NCBI RefSeq assembly: GCF_002878395.1
Contig: NC_061115.1
Coordinates: 52,154,569-52,218,568, forward strand
Length of the DNA: 64,000 bases
DNA from: Capsicum annuum
Lineage: Eukaryota; Streptophyta; Magnoliopsida; Solanales; Solanaceae
Direction of reading: 5' to 3'
Below are positions 22,251 through 33,476 of this stretch, piece by piece (the stretch's first letter is position 1; each line of letters opens with the position of its first letter). Made by a program: the position numbers and the translations under genes. A model generated the notes under the pieces. That model saw nothing but the letters and a program-made list of their open reading frames with translations. It did no database searches and was not told the origin of the DNA.

Positions 22251-24927
22251 TTATTTATATGGAATTAATTTTTTTATTTTATTTATACCAAAATTTGTCC
22301 GTCGATGGTTCCATGCAAAGGTTATTGAATAAGCTTTACAACGATATAAAGATTTCCAAAAACGGATAGGTTTCAGATATAATCTATCACGTTCGAAACT
22401 ATAAAATGGTGGCCGGGATATTTGGGAATAGTAAATGTGCAGGAAAATTTCCTGCACACAAACTACTGAGGCCAGCCGAATTTTTGGGTCATCTTTGAAT
22501 GATCATAACTCCCTTAATATAATGAACTGGGAAAGCTGCAACCTATAAAAAGAAAGATCTTTGAGTCTTCTTTCCAATGCAATTGGTTTCATCCAAATCC
22601 AACGTCTGAGTAAGGAGTTATACTCGTCTTACTTCAGCCTATCAAAATAGATTTTTAGGGTCGACTTCAAACGACCATAACTCCTTGTACAGGACGAACT
22701 GGGTGGCCTACTTTATATGAAATGAAATCCCTTTGAGTTATATTTACAACGATACCAATTTCAGCCAAATCCAATTTCGGAGAAAAAAGTTATGGTCGAT
22801 CTACTTTAGCTTAACAAAACAGTCCACCAAAGGACAGATTTGACATTATTTAAACTTTAAAGGCATTTTGGTCATTCCCTATTATATTATGGACGGGAAT
22901 ATGTGTATATATACATGTATATGAGTCCAAAAACTCATTTTCATCATCAATCATTGAGAAAGAACAAACCCTAACCAAATTTGACCTTTAAATTACTTTT
23001 GATTCAACCGTAGAAATTCCAAAGTAATCTGATAACTGTGTTTGTCATCTCGAGAGCTTCGAACCGCACCTATTATTTGTGCTAATAGGATTGCATAATC
23101 AAGAGGTGAAATCTAAGGTATGAATATTGTTTGTCTTTGTTCTCTTCCATATGTATATGTGTGATAGAGGATTATATGTATTGGTTGTTATTGAAAGGTG
23201 ATGAAAATAGGGTGATCGACTATTTTACATGGTTTGGTTGTATTGAATTGTGGATGGTGGATATGGTAATTGAGTTATGGAAGGTGGATATGGTGATATA
23301 CTATTGAATTGATCATTATTTATGTCTATGGCTCAATTTGGTTTAATGGATTGGTTGGAAGGATAAATGAATCCAAACTTGATATTGGAGGATGTTGTAT
23401 GAATATGCATGGCATGTGAATGTAATTGGAGTATAAGAGGGTTAAAGTGACACCCTTTAAGGTTTAATTAAGGCTTACTACTTAACCAGTAGTTTGGTGA
23501 ATTCAAATAATTGAATTGTGACATTTGGTCGCTAATACTAGATTGCTATATATGTTCATTGTATATAAGTAATCCGAAAAGACGAGAAGTCCATTTGGGA
23601 CTAGTATTGAAGGTTGACAGTCAGGTATTTAAAGCATACTCTATACGATATCTTTGGCATGAAAGTGAACAATTGTTCTATTAAGAAAGTTTCCAAAGTT
23701 ATTCAGTAACATGTGATCCATAATGGTTTTGTATGATGTCCTACGTTACCAATGAACTTGTTTCCACCCTACAAGATTTCAAGACATTCCAATACTTACT
23801 TATTTTCCAAATCTTACATGTTTATTTCACTAATGAATGTCAGAAGGTATCCGGTTACTCAAACAAGATCCATGTGCTATTAATGACTCCAAAACGTTTC
23901 ATTGATATACCAATAAGTTCCATCTTCATTGTTATGGCATTAATGACTCCAAAATACTTCATTGATGTGCCAATGAGTTCTTACTTCATTGTTATTGCAT
24001 TGATGGTCTATTTATATGTCTCTTATTGATGTATCATTGTTTCAAAGTATCAAAAATGTGGTGGCAACCGAAACAACAATCTCAAAGATTAATTGAACTA
24101 AGTGATGGAAGTTCTCTCTTATCGAGTGGTATCCCAGGGGCATAAGCCTATCATGGGTCGTTCCCTATTTATGTGTTTATGGGATGTCCCAGGGGCATAA
24201 GCCTATCATGGATCGATCCCAGTTGATATGTACTGAAGGTAGCCTAATAGTCACAGTACAGTACAGTAATGATTACAAAGATGATAATAACGAAGGTAAA
24301 GTGGTTGAATAAATACAATGTACTGGTTGTCATAAGTTCTAGTAAGTGTGGTCCACTCCTATTATGATTTATTCACTTGTTTCTGATTTTTATTGAGCTC
24401 CTATATTATATGTGATTATCTACAGCTTTACATACTCAGTACATATTTTGTACTAACGTCCCCCACCGGGGACCTGCATTTCATGGTGCAGGCACAGGTA
24501 CCTCAGCTCATACACCGCAGAAGTAGTAGCTAGGATATCCAACTACTTTTGGTGAGCTCCAGTTTACTTCGGGGCTTTCCGTGTCATATCCAGTCACTTT
24601 TGGTATTGTATAGAAGTTATTTATATGGCGGGGGTGTGTCCCGACCTTAGTTAAACTCTGTGTATTATTTAGAGGCTTTGTAGATCTAATGTACAGTCAA
24701 GGTGGTGTTTTGTTAGTAGACGTGATGGCTCCAACGGCCAAATATTGTATATATATGTGTGCTCGAGCTTATACAGATGATTATTTCCTTTTATATGCGA
24801 CATGATACTGTTTGAATTTTGGGTTGTCATAGAGGTATGCATGGGACGTATAAGGTTATGAGCTGGTTCTTCCGGGCCTCCTTGGTTACGGGTGCCAGTC
24901 CGCCCCAATAGGATTTGAGGCGTGACA
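22251..24927 (+). mobile_element. 5' LTR of truncated gypsy element
   Basis: It ends '...gcgtgaca' at 24927, five bases before the primer site. Near its start, CATAACTCC-type motifs alternate with their complement at about 22505, 22616, 22678 and 22788. It also holds a 60-bp tandem duplication (23881-24000) and a repeated 'cccaggggcataagcctatc' block (24133 and 24189). The left limit is unclear because pararetroviral sequence abuts it. 1-2052 is a diverged relative in the opposite orientation. Confidence 0.75.
23881..24000. repeat. 60-bp tandem duplication inside the LTR
   Basis: 23881-23940 and 23941-24000 are each exactly 60 bp, start 'taatgactccaaaa' and end 'gcat'. They differ at about ten positions with no gaps. 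Confidence 0.95.
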
Positions 24928-24931
24928 AAAG

Positions 24932-24942
24932 TGGTATCAGAG
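24932..24942 (+). promoter_or_regulatory. Primer binding site, tRNA-iMet type
   Basis: TGGTATCAGAG lies four bases after the LTR end at 24927. It is complementary to the 3' end of initiator tRNA-Met. Confidence 0.95.
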
Positions 24943-25144
24943 AAGTTCGTCCTAGTGAGTCTACAAACCCGTGTCTACGTAGAGTCTTGTTTATCGTTGT
25001 GTCATGCACCGCATCTATAAACAGGAGGCTATAGACATTTAGGAATTGTTTCTTTTCTTCATGTCTTAGATTGTACGATAGAACCTATATTGTATATGAA
25101 ATTATAGTTGACCACTGAATCCATTTGTTTCTCTTATTATAGTA

Positions 25145-26345
25145 ATGATTTCGGTTACCAGAAGCAAGAATACCGGTAATCAAGTAGATGTGGCTGCCGG
25201 AGAGGGGACTAGTAATTCACCCACTATACCAGCTAATCAAAGTGAGGCTCCAGCTGAGCATGCATCAGAAACTTCTTCTACTCCAGAAGAAATAAGGGGG
25301 AGGAGAACTGTATCCTCAGAGCCACCTATTAATGCTGTTGATCAAGATCTTAGAAATGCAGTGCAACTTTTGACTCGTATAGTTGCTTGGCAAGCCATTC
25401 CTACCACGGGTCCTAGTGGTACAGATAGGGCGGCTAGCCTTCGAACATAGAATTTTTTTAAGATGGATCCTCCCACTTTTACTGGATCAGATCTTAACGA
25501 GGACCCACAGGACTTTATTGATCAAATTCAAAGGGCCTTAGATGTTATGCATGTAATGGGTAGAAAGACAGAGAAGTTAGCAGTGTATAGATTTAAAGGG
25601 GAGTTTATTTATTGGTATGAGGACTGGAAACGATCTAGGGTTATTGATGCACCCCCAGCTACTTGGAAAGAGGTCAAAGAGGCATTTCTTGATCATTATC
25701 TTCCATTCGAGATTCATCAGGCCCGTGCAGATCAGTTTTTAAATCTTCATTAGGGGAATATGAGCGTGAGGGAGTATAGTCTCCGATTTAATTCCTTGTC
25801 GAGATATGCTCCTAATGTTGTAGATACTATGGATGACAGAGTTCATCAATATATGGATAGGATGGATCCATATCTGGTTAGAGATTATACTATTGCCGCT
25901 TTGAACAAAGATATGGAAATAGCGAGGATCCAAGCTTTTGCAAAGAAAATAAAAGATCAGAGGCAGAGGAGAAGAACGCAGGAATTAGAAAGAAGAAATT
26001 CCAAGAGGGCCAGATCTACTGGGCAGTTCATGGCATCCCAAGAAGGGTTCAGACCACAGTTTTTTGCTAGACCACCTCGGCCATTATCTTCTTATTCTGC
26101 AGCTAGTGCCCTACCACAGTTCCAAGGGTCCAGAGAAAATTAATTTGGACACAGAAGTGAGAGTCAGAGTTCGTGGATAGTGGGGTACCAAGGGCAAGGG
26201 AATATGAGCCAATCAAGACCTTCTAGAGAGCCATGCAATAAATGTGGAAGGTATCATTTAGGCACATGTTGGCTGGGGACCAATGTTTGCTTTTGGTGCG
26301 GTATGTCGGGGCATATGATAAGAGAATGCCCACGAAGGGGCATAG
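25145..26345 (+). pseudogene. Gypsy gag: capsid and two zinc knuckles
   Basis: The frame from ATG 25145 is unbroken by indels and interrupted only by stops at 25448, 25751 and 26141. The capsid shows 'DPPTFTGSDLNEDPQDFIDQ', 'LAVYRFKGEFIYWYEDW' and 'WKEVKEAFLDHYLPFEI' (Retrotrans_gag). Basic linker text follows, and then the nucleocapsid: C-x2-C-x4-H-x4-C ('CNKCGRYHLGTC') and a canonical CCHC ('CFWCGMSGHMIREC') at about 26236-26330. Each stop fits a conserved Gln codon changed by C to T. It runs straight on into protease. Confidence 0.9.
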
Positions 26346-27166
26346 GGGGTATGGCACGACCTACTGGGTCATTTTTTGCATCATCATCATCAATGCCTTA
26401 TTCAAGAAGGGGTGCACAACCAATGTGTTGTTTTAGAGGTGATAGAGGAGCCACGAGTTCTAGCGGGGCTCAAAATTGTACGTATGCTCTAGCGGATCGA
26501 CAGAATTTAGAGGTTTCCCCAGATGTGGTTACGGGTACGTTGTCTATCTTTTCATTCGATTTATATGGCTTAATTCATCCCGATTCTACATTATCTTATG
26601 TTACTCCATTGGTTGCTGGAAAGTTCAAAAGAATACCCGAACTGTTAGTTAAGACATTTGAAGTGTCCACACCGGTTGGGGAATCTATTATAGCTAGAAG
26701 GTTTTATCAAAACTGCATAGTAACTGTTTGTGGTCATGATACGATGGCTGATCTTGTGGAGTTAGAAATGGTAGATTTTTATGTTATAATGGGTATGGAC
26801 TGGTTGGCGTCTTGTTATGCCATAATTGATTGCTGCAAAAAAAAGGTATATTTCTATTTTCCAAATGAATTAGTCCTTGAATTGAAAGGTGAAATTAACG
26901 CACCAAGAGGTAGATTTATTTCTTATTTTAAGGCAAGAAGAATGATTTCCAAGGGACACATATATCATTTAGTTAGAGTAAGGGATACAGAAGCGGAGCC
27001 ACCAACTCTTCACGCTGTTCTAGTGGTAAATGAATTTTCTAATATATTTCCTGAAGATCTTCCAGGTTTACCTCCTAAACGAGAAGCAGAGTTTGGTATT
27101 GATATAATACCAGGCACCCAACCAATCTTTATTTCTCTGTATAGAATGGCCCCAGCAGAATTATGA
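26346..27166 (+). pseudogene. Gypsy retropepsin-like protease
   Basis: Open in the gag frame down to the TGA at 27164. Hallmarks are 'DVVTGTLSIFSFDLYGLIHP' followed by 'DSTLSYVTPLVAGKFKRIPE' (active-site region, with D-S-T in place of the usual D-S/P-G-A-T), 'VSTPVGESIIARRFYQNC', and 'MVDFYVIMGMDWLASCYAII' (the I-x-G-M-D-W-L motif). The segment ends at 'LYRMAPAEL', where RT begins. The change of the glycine next to the active-site aspartate would probably impair the enzyme. Confidence 0.88.
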
Positions 27167-27949
27167 GAATTGAAAGAGCAATTGAAAGATTTGATAGAGA
27201 AGGGATTCATAAGGCCTAGTATGTCCCCCTGGGGAGCACCAGTGTTATTTGTGGGCAAAAAGGATGGTTCGCTGAGGATATGTATTGATTATCGGCAATT
27301 GAATAAGGTGACTATTAAGAATAAATATCCTCTCCCAAGAATTGATGATTTATTTGATCAGTTAAAGGGCTCCAAGTGCTTTTCTAAGATTGATTTGAGG
27401 TCAGGTTACCACCAAGTGAGGGTCAAAGAGAAGGATATACCCAAGACAGCTTTCCAAACATGGTATGGTCATTATGAGTTTCTAGTTATGTCATTTGGGC
27501 TAACAAATGCACCCGCAGCTTTTATGGATTTGATGAATAGGGTGTTTAAGCCATTCCTGGATGTATTTGTGATAGTTTTTATAGATGATATTCTAGTATA
27601 TTCTAGATCGGAAGAGGACCATGTCAATCACTTATGACAGGCATTGCAGACTCTTCGTGATTATAAGCTTTATGTAAAGTTCTCTAAATGTGAGTTTTGG
27701 TTAAAGTCGGTGGCATTTTTGGGTCATATTGTATCTAGTGAAGGGATAAAGGTTAATGCTCAAAAGATAGAAGCTGTGAAGAACTGACCAAGGCCCATAA
27801 CGCCTACGGAGATTCATAGTTTTCTCGAGTTGGCCGGTTATTATAGAAGGTTTGTTAAAGGCTTTTCTTCTATTTCAGCACCCTTAACCAAGCTAACCCA
27901 TAAAGCATCCAAATTCCAATGGAATGATGCCTGTGAGAAGAGTTTTCAA
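27167..27949 (+). pseudogene. Gypsy reverse transcriptase, truncated
   Basis: The same frame continues with stops at 27635 and 27785. Motifs in order are '[20 protein letters not shown]', '[20 protein letters not shown]', '[20 protein letters not shown]', '[20 protein letters not shown]' and '[15 protein letters not shown]', with the catalytic aspartates present. Next come '[20 protein letters not shown]' and 'AGYYRRFVKGFSSISAPLTK'. Coding ends at 'CEKSFQD' (about 27949), where RNase H would start. Both stops fit conserved Arg and Trp codons. Confidence 0.92.
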
Positions 27950-28853
27950 GATTATAACTTCTTGGGAATTGACAACTAAAGAAAGCAGTCAATGCATCCA
28001 AACCTGAATACTCAATAGGAAACCTTATTAGCATGGGCAAACAGTTCGAAAATGCACAAAATTTTCATGAATGTTCAACTCAATGATAGTTTATATGTTT
28101 ACTTGTGTACATTAAAAGATGAAAGGCGTGGATACCAGCTAGGGCCAAGTTAATAGATACATTTATGTATTATGTTGATCTAAGTGGCCTCACACATTTA
28201 AAATTGCATCATAGGTAGAAGGTTTAAACTCAATATAAATAATATCCATACATATATAGATATATAAGAAGTTCTAAAACTCAGAATAGTTACTGTTCTT
28301 TTATCCAATTATTAGATATAAATTATTATCAATATTTAGTATTCAAAGAGTCATCAAAACTCTATTTAGTATTTTAAATAAAATTCAAGAAGTATATTAG
28401 CAGCATACTACTCTCAAGCCCGTCCGAAGTGCAAAAGCACGTCAATACCCACTACGAATGATAAAATGCCAAAGTTAAAGAGTAAAACATTCAGGCAAAC
28501 ATGGTAACCATCTTTAGATTTAGATTATACTAATAACTAATAACTAAAACAGAATGCTACCAAATCTTTGGATGTGCACAACTCAATAATGAAATGATAT
28601 GGCTACTGTAACCCAAATTGATTTGCTATATATCAGAAGAAAACTGATGCTAAATGGTATTATCTGGACTCTTGTTTGGATGCATTCACACTGCCGGAGA
28701 CAACCCTTAAAATACTCTTAATATAAGTGAGGTGAAGAGCACTTAAGATACTAAAGTGTTGCATTTCAACATCCATTAATCTACATACCAGATATTTTAT
28801 ACATGTAATGCAGAAATTTCAGAATTGAAATGAAAAATCTTGTAACAGCAGAC
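27950..28853. other. Unassigned AT-rich stretch left of the gene-fragment block
   Basis: I find neither the missing 3' half of the gypsy element nor the last exons of the CCD1-like gene here. No terminal repeat, hairpin or CTRR end could be supported. Confidence 0.4.
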
Positions 28854-31275
28854 CTTCTAGTGTAATTCTCATTGACTCGTGGGAAATCAACAACTGACTC
28901 TGACAGTTTCTTTTATGTTGCTAGACCATTTTTCATATTGAACCTCACTGCATACCTAATAATTACGAGTAGAATCAAGGTAATTGGAAGATCTGAAAGT
29001 CAAATAAGATCATCACGTTAGAGTTTTTCTACATCTCATTTGTGAAACCATCACGTCGTTGTTCTTTTTCAATTCTATTAATTGCATCTAGATCTAGATT
29101 CTGGAGGTGGCAAGTGATCAAGACCACATTATCTCTCTCTTTCTAAGCATTGTTTGGTCAAGCAATGAAACCAGACTCAGTTTGGACCAATTAGTAAGAC
29201 TAAAGCATGTATATCTTGTGATTTGTTGAAGTTTATGTCGGGTGGTGTCCAATAAGAGGATAAATATTTTTGCATTTTTGTAGTCTGTAATAGAAGTTCC
29301 TCAAAGTCAGGTAGTCATTATGTCTAACAAGATGATCTGAGAAGTGCAAACCATCTACATTAGGTCCTAAAGCGTATACATCTCTTCGAAGTGAAAAATT
29401 ATACACTGATACCTACCTCGTGGCTAGAAATTTGTTCTATTTTCCAATCAAGAGGCATGAAATTCCACATATTAGATATAAAAATGAAAACAAATTTCAA
29501 ATTTGAAAATTTCATACCATTATGGAATATGAAGCAGTTAGGTAGCTCGAACCACTTGATTAGGGATTCATTTTTTGCGTAGCGTGGAAGAACTCTAAAG
29601 CGAGCATTCTTTGTGGGGTCAAAGATGTATTCTAGCTATCTTTTTTCACCATTTCCTAAGAAATTCATAGCCTATTAATATCACTTTTTTGATTAAATTT
29701 GGGAAAAAAATGCATGAGGGAACTTTTAAGCAAGGCATCAAGTGTAAACTCGCAGATAACATGTAGTTAACTTCCTTATGCATATGGATAGCATATCTCA
29801 AAGTTGATCTGATGAACACTGGACTTCAAAGAGCCATAGATTATTCATTAAGCACTTGAATATAAGAGTTGAATATCATAATTTACTTTTCATTTGCAAG
29901 AAATTCAAAATCATTTAGTTTCATTTTAACCATTATTTTACTTAACCCCTTTGTTTATAAGACAACACCACTATATCCGAGAACTCAAATTTATAAACAA
30001 GAATGATGCTACTTCACCAGAATAACTTCTATTGTTGTCATCAGGAGAGCGAACCTAAAACTCTACAAGTATAGATCAATAGAAAAAGAAATTGTGAAGA
30101 TGGTATACCTTTGGTCTGAAGTACAATGGAAGACGCATCATACTTGTATAATTTTTAGTAATAGAAAAGTCATGCATCATAACAGATACGTAGCGTAAGG
30201 TGGTGTCTGTGAGTAGCCAAAAGTAAACATCTCCCCTATATGCAAATATTTTCAGGTCAAACTCTGTATTTACATAATAATATATAATTGAATAAATCAT
30301 CACCTATTTTACCCCCAAGCTTTATTTTAGATCCATATTTCATTGTATATCTGAACAAAAGGAACCTGGACACCTAAGTTCTTTCTCAAATAAAGCCCAC
30401 GTAACTTGAATCAAGTTAACATCTGTTCCAAATCCTTGTGATCTCCACTACTAAGTAGTTAAGTGTACTTTCATAAAATGGTAGTGGGTAGTAACAGGAT
30501 ATTTTAAAGGTTCTTATATCTCCATTTAAGTAATGACCTATATGGCATTGAGGAAGCCAGGGTCCGAAATGAGAGAAAAAACCTTGTTTATTGGAGAACA
30601 ACTCAGAGGATTTTACAACTAAAGGAAATGATACATGGAAGTGATGAGCTGATAGACACAATTGATGGGTGTTCCTTTTTAAAAGTTTAGGTAACATTCT
30701 TTATGAAAAAAGGACTGGAACCAATTAAGCAGTCATATTTATTTGTATAATTGGTAGCAAATTCAGATGACTATTCTTTTACCAGTTACAGGGTCAACCT
30801 TTGGGTGAGTAGTGAAGGAATGTTGCAACCTTTTATTGTAATCCAACATGACAAGCATTTGAAGATCTCCATCCTCTAGAACTTTAATTATATCTACAAA
30901 AAAATATTTATTTTGTCCATATAAGAAGGAAAACACAGTATACCAATAATTAGGTTCTTTGGTGGCACACAGTCAAAAACTTTAACAAATAACAATCTTA
31001 CTAAAAGAACAGTCATATCATTGTTTAGCAGCTTGAATGTATATAAGATCATCTCTAGCAATTATAAAGTTACAGTCATAGAGAATAAATGGAAGGAAAT
31101 AATTAACTACAAGATGTCAAAGAATCTTGATAACATATTCAGGTCAGCAAGCATTTAGATGATAGATTGTTTAAGTTTCTCGGATACTAGATCAAATGAA
31201 AAAGTAATTTACATGGCTTATCCCCCTTATGAAGAGCCAAAAGCTTCCCATGGTGATATATCATAGCTGTATTAG
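28854..31275 (-). pseudogene. CCD1-like: Carotenoid cleavage dioxygenase 1-like gene fragment, five exons
   Basis: Five collinear minus-strand exons keep their splice sites: 31275-31214 ('[20 protein letters not shown]'), 30893-30783 ('[20 protein letters not shown]', 'HPKVDPVT'), 30235-30109 ('GEMFTFGYSQTPPYAT', 'MMHDFSITKNY', 'LPLYFRPK'), 29635-29518 ('[20 protein letters not shown]', '[12 protein letters not shown]') and 28947-28854 ('MRFNMKNGLAT', 'KLSESVVDFPRVNENYT'). Exon phases match across introns (T|AT and G|GG). The family cleaves carotenoids to apocarotenoid volatiles in the cytosol. Here the first third, the exon after 29518 and the C-terminus are missing, exon 30235-30109 has an internal deletion with a frameshift, and 28947-28854 has a stop. 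It is a pseudogene or captured fragment. Confidence 0.88.
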
Positions 31276-31708
31276 CTGAAAATTCAGATGAAAGATTGGT
31301 GGTAGCTTCTAGAGTCTGCGTTAAATTACTCTTTTGCCCTTGTACAACTATTACCAATGATCATTAAAATCTAGAAAAACTTAATACTTCATAATTTATT
31401 TACGATTTAATATACAATTGGTTAAAATGGAAAGCTTTTCCAAAATTCAGACTTTGCTGATTACACTAGACCTTGGAAATGTGTGATATATGTGATTTGT
31501 TGTGAAAGACAGTAAGGTGTTCGGATGAAGGTGCTTCAGTAAACTGCCGATGCATAGTCTTTCATAGTCTTTTAGATACACAAGCTTGTACACCTTCGCT
31601 ACATAAAGCAACAAATGTGCATAGAACAAACTAGCAAGGACCAGAAGTTTCACAAATTTAAATGGATACGACGTAGAAATTATAAAGATTTGTAAAACTA
31701 CAACAGAC

Positions 31709-32002
31709 CTAGCCAATCAAGTATGTTGTTAGGAATCCACCAAGGGAACCACCGAGCATATTTATTTTAGATGGATCTTCAAGTCCCATATCTATGACAT
31801 GATCTATACCAGCTAGCACATTATTGACATCCTACACATGAAAGATATATGATAAGTTACAAATACTTATGTACATTTTTTATTTCAAATACTTGATAAG
31901 AAATTTCTTAAGCAAATAAGGAAAGGACTACGGAGCAATAGCTATGAACCAATTTTTCCCCAAAAAACTTGCAGTGCTTCCTCACCAAAACCCAAGGAGC
32001 CT
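31709..32002 (-). pseudogene. AARE-like: Acylamino-acid-releasing enzyme (acyl-peptide hydrolase) fragment, two exons
   Basis: Exon 32002-31945 reads 'GSLGFGEEALQVFWGKIGS' and exon 31831-31709 reads 'DVNNVLAGIDHVIDMGLEDP' then 'KINMLGGSLGGFLTTYLIG'. Together they are the start of the prolyl-oligopeptidase-type hydrolase domain of plant AARE, which removes N-acylated residues from peptides. The nucleophile elbow G-x-S-x-G is present (GGSLGG), although the family usually has His after the Ser. Acceptor sites (cttag|, gtgtag|) are kept. The first donor is damaged, and the second exon ends in TAG where the family has Gln (CAG). The rest of the gene is absent, and a CCD1-like fragment follows downstream on the same strand. 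Confidence 0.85.
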
Positions 32003-32830
32003 CTAAGATAAGATGAGAAAAATAAGGTACTTAATTAAGTCATTAACTTCTGCTTGGCAAAAAAAAAAAAGTTAGCAAAGTAAATATTTCGAGAATAGTA
32101 ACAATCCATATATGCATTTTTCTGGCATGGATTGCCAATAATGTAGAAGTCTTATTCTTACAGGTCGAGGCAAATAAGAAGACACATTCCAATAATGTTG
32201 TTCCTAAGCATTTGATTTTTAATTAGTATAATGCAAGGTAAGGCCGCATACAATACAACCTGGTACTGAATAAACTTCAGTTTTCTTAAAATCAACAACT
32301 TTATAAGCATCTAAAATTAGATTCTTTAGCGATAGTTTTCTACTGAATAAATCATAGAAAATGTGCAGAAAAACTTTGACATTGGATTAAATAGGTGAAT
32401 TCTGAGATTACCGACTATCACTATTACATTTCCTTGATACTAAAACCATCAAAGCCCATTGAGTGTAACATTTTGAGCTAAGCTAGAAATTATACTAATC
32501 AAATTTAGAGACGACTACATTTTTAAGAACTCAAAAAAATAAATAAATATGTAAAATACTCATAAAGTGTATGAACAATTAATTTTTCTTAAAATTCAAT
32601 GAATAACACAACGGATCATAACGAAACTCCGATGAAGAATGTTATATGTGTCTATCCGCATTACCGTTACCGTTAAGAAAACTTAAAATGCCACGCTACT
32701 TACTAGAGTTTTCATCGGAGGATGACATCAGTGGTGGTTGTGGCGGAGAAAGTGGAGGAGGACAGAGGGGGTTGTAGTAGAACAAACAGAGAGAGTTTTT
32801 GAGTTTTCATTTGAGAGTAGTGCTGGGTAT
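32003..32830 (-). other. Possible promoter, 5'UTR and first exon upstream of the gene fragments
   Basis: On the minus strand, a pyrimidine-rich leader with 'ctctctctg' and 'ctttctccgcc' leads to ATG at 32728. It opens the nine-codon reading MSSSDENSS and then 'A|GTAAGT', a strong plant splice-donor consensus, at about 32703. This looks like a short first exon. I cannot say whether it belongs to AARE or to a third gene. Between it and the first AARE exon (32002) I see no further coding sequence. Confidence 0.4.
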
Positions 32831-33240
32831 ATTAAGGTAATGGTTAAAGAAAGAATTGAATGGTTATAGAATATAAGAAAGAGTGATTTTGGTTAGTGTG
32901 AAATTCCCATTTTACCCTTGGTCGTCCCTTGGTTGGCTCTTCTATATAGTAGTAATAAAAAAATAAATAGTTATCTTATCTATATATTTGAATTGAGATA
33001 AATATTTAAAATCAATGAGATAATATTGATAATTTTTAAAATTATTATTTTATATTTAATATAGAAATATATTTGATAGAATTTAAAAAGTATAAATTTA
33101 TATATTTACTACTCTCCACTCATTATTTCCTAGTTTTAAGGTAATGAAAATATGTTATTTTTAAATCTAAAAACCTATTTTTTTCATACTCAAATATTTT
33201 TTAAAAAAATTATAATAGTAATAAGATTTTCTGTTCAATA
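32831..33240. other. AT-rich flank of the gene-fragment block
   Basis: It contains a phrase ('cccttggttggctcttctat', 32925-32944) that reads like the edge of a dispersed repeat, followed by AT-rich sequence. No coding potential is seen. Confidence 0.35.
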
Positions 33241-33265
33241 ACCTCCTATTATTATTATTATTATT

Positions 33266-33327
<62 letters not shown>

Positions 33328-33410
33328 AAAAACTACTACTACTACCGCAACATTTTTTTTCTAAATTAAAAAATTACTACTACATGTCTTCTACTATTAC
33401 TACTACTACA

Positions 33411-33443
<33 letters not shown>

Positions 33444-33476
33444 ATTATTATTATTATTATTATTATTATTATCTTA
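33241..33476. repeat. TTA/TAA microsatellite block with inverted halves
   Basis: An (ATT)n run switches to (AAT)n at about 33269 and back to (ATT)n at about 33304. A compound stretch with 'actactactacc' follows, then another (ATT)n run to 33474. The first two switches make a long near-perfect inverted repeat able to fold on itself. Confidence 0.95.

Larger units (their letters stand above)
22251..27949 (+). mobile_element. Ty3/gypsy element, 3' truncated
   Basis: It consists of a 5' LTR (truncated or ending near 22251), a tRNA-iMet primer site, then gag, protease and most of RT in a single reading frame. The element stops abruptly at about 27949, just into the region between RT and RNase H. 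Neither the rest of pol nor a 3' LTR is present. The sequence after the break is unrelated host-like DNA, so this is a deletion junction and not a nested insertion. Confidence 0.9.

Noticed and set aside
12070..24942. tRNA-like matches TGGTATCAGAG
   Set aside because: These are retrotransposon primer sites complementary to initiator tRNA-Met. No tRNA cloverleaf surrounds them.
27950..32950. Helitron ends around the gene-fragment block
   Set aside because: I looked for 5'-TC and a 3' hairpin followed by CTRR in the proper orientation and could not support any pair of ends.
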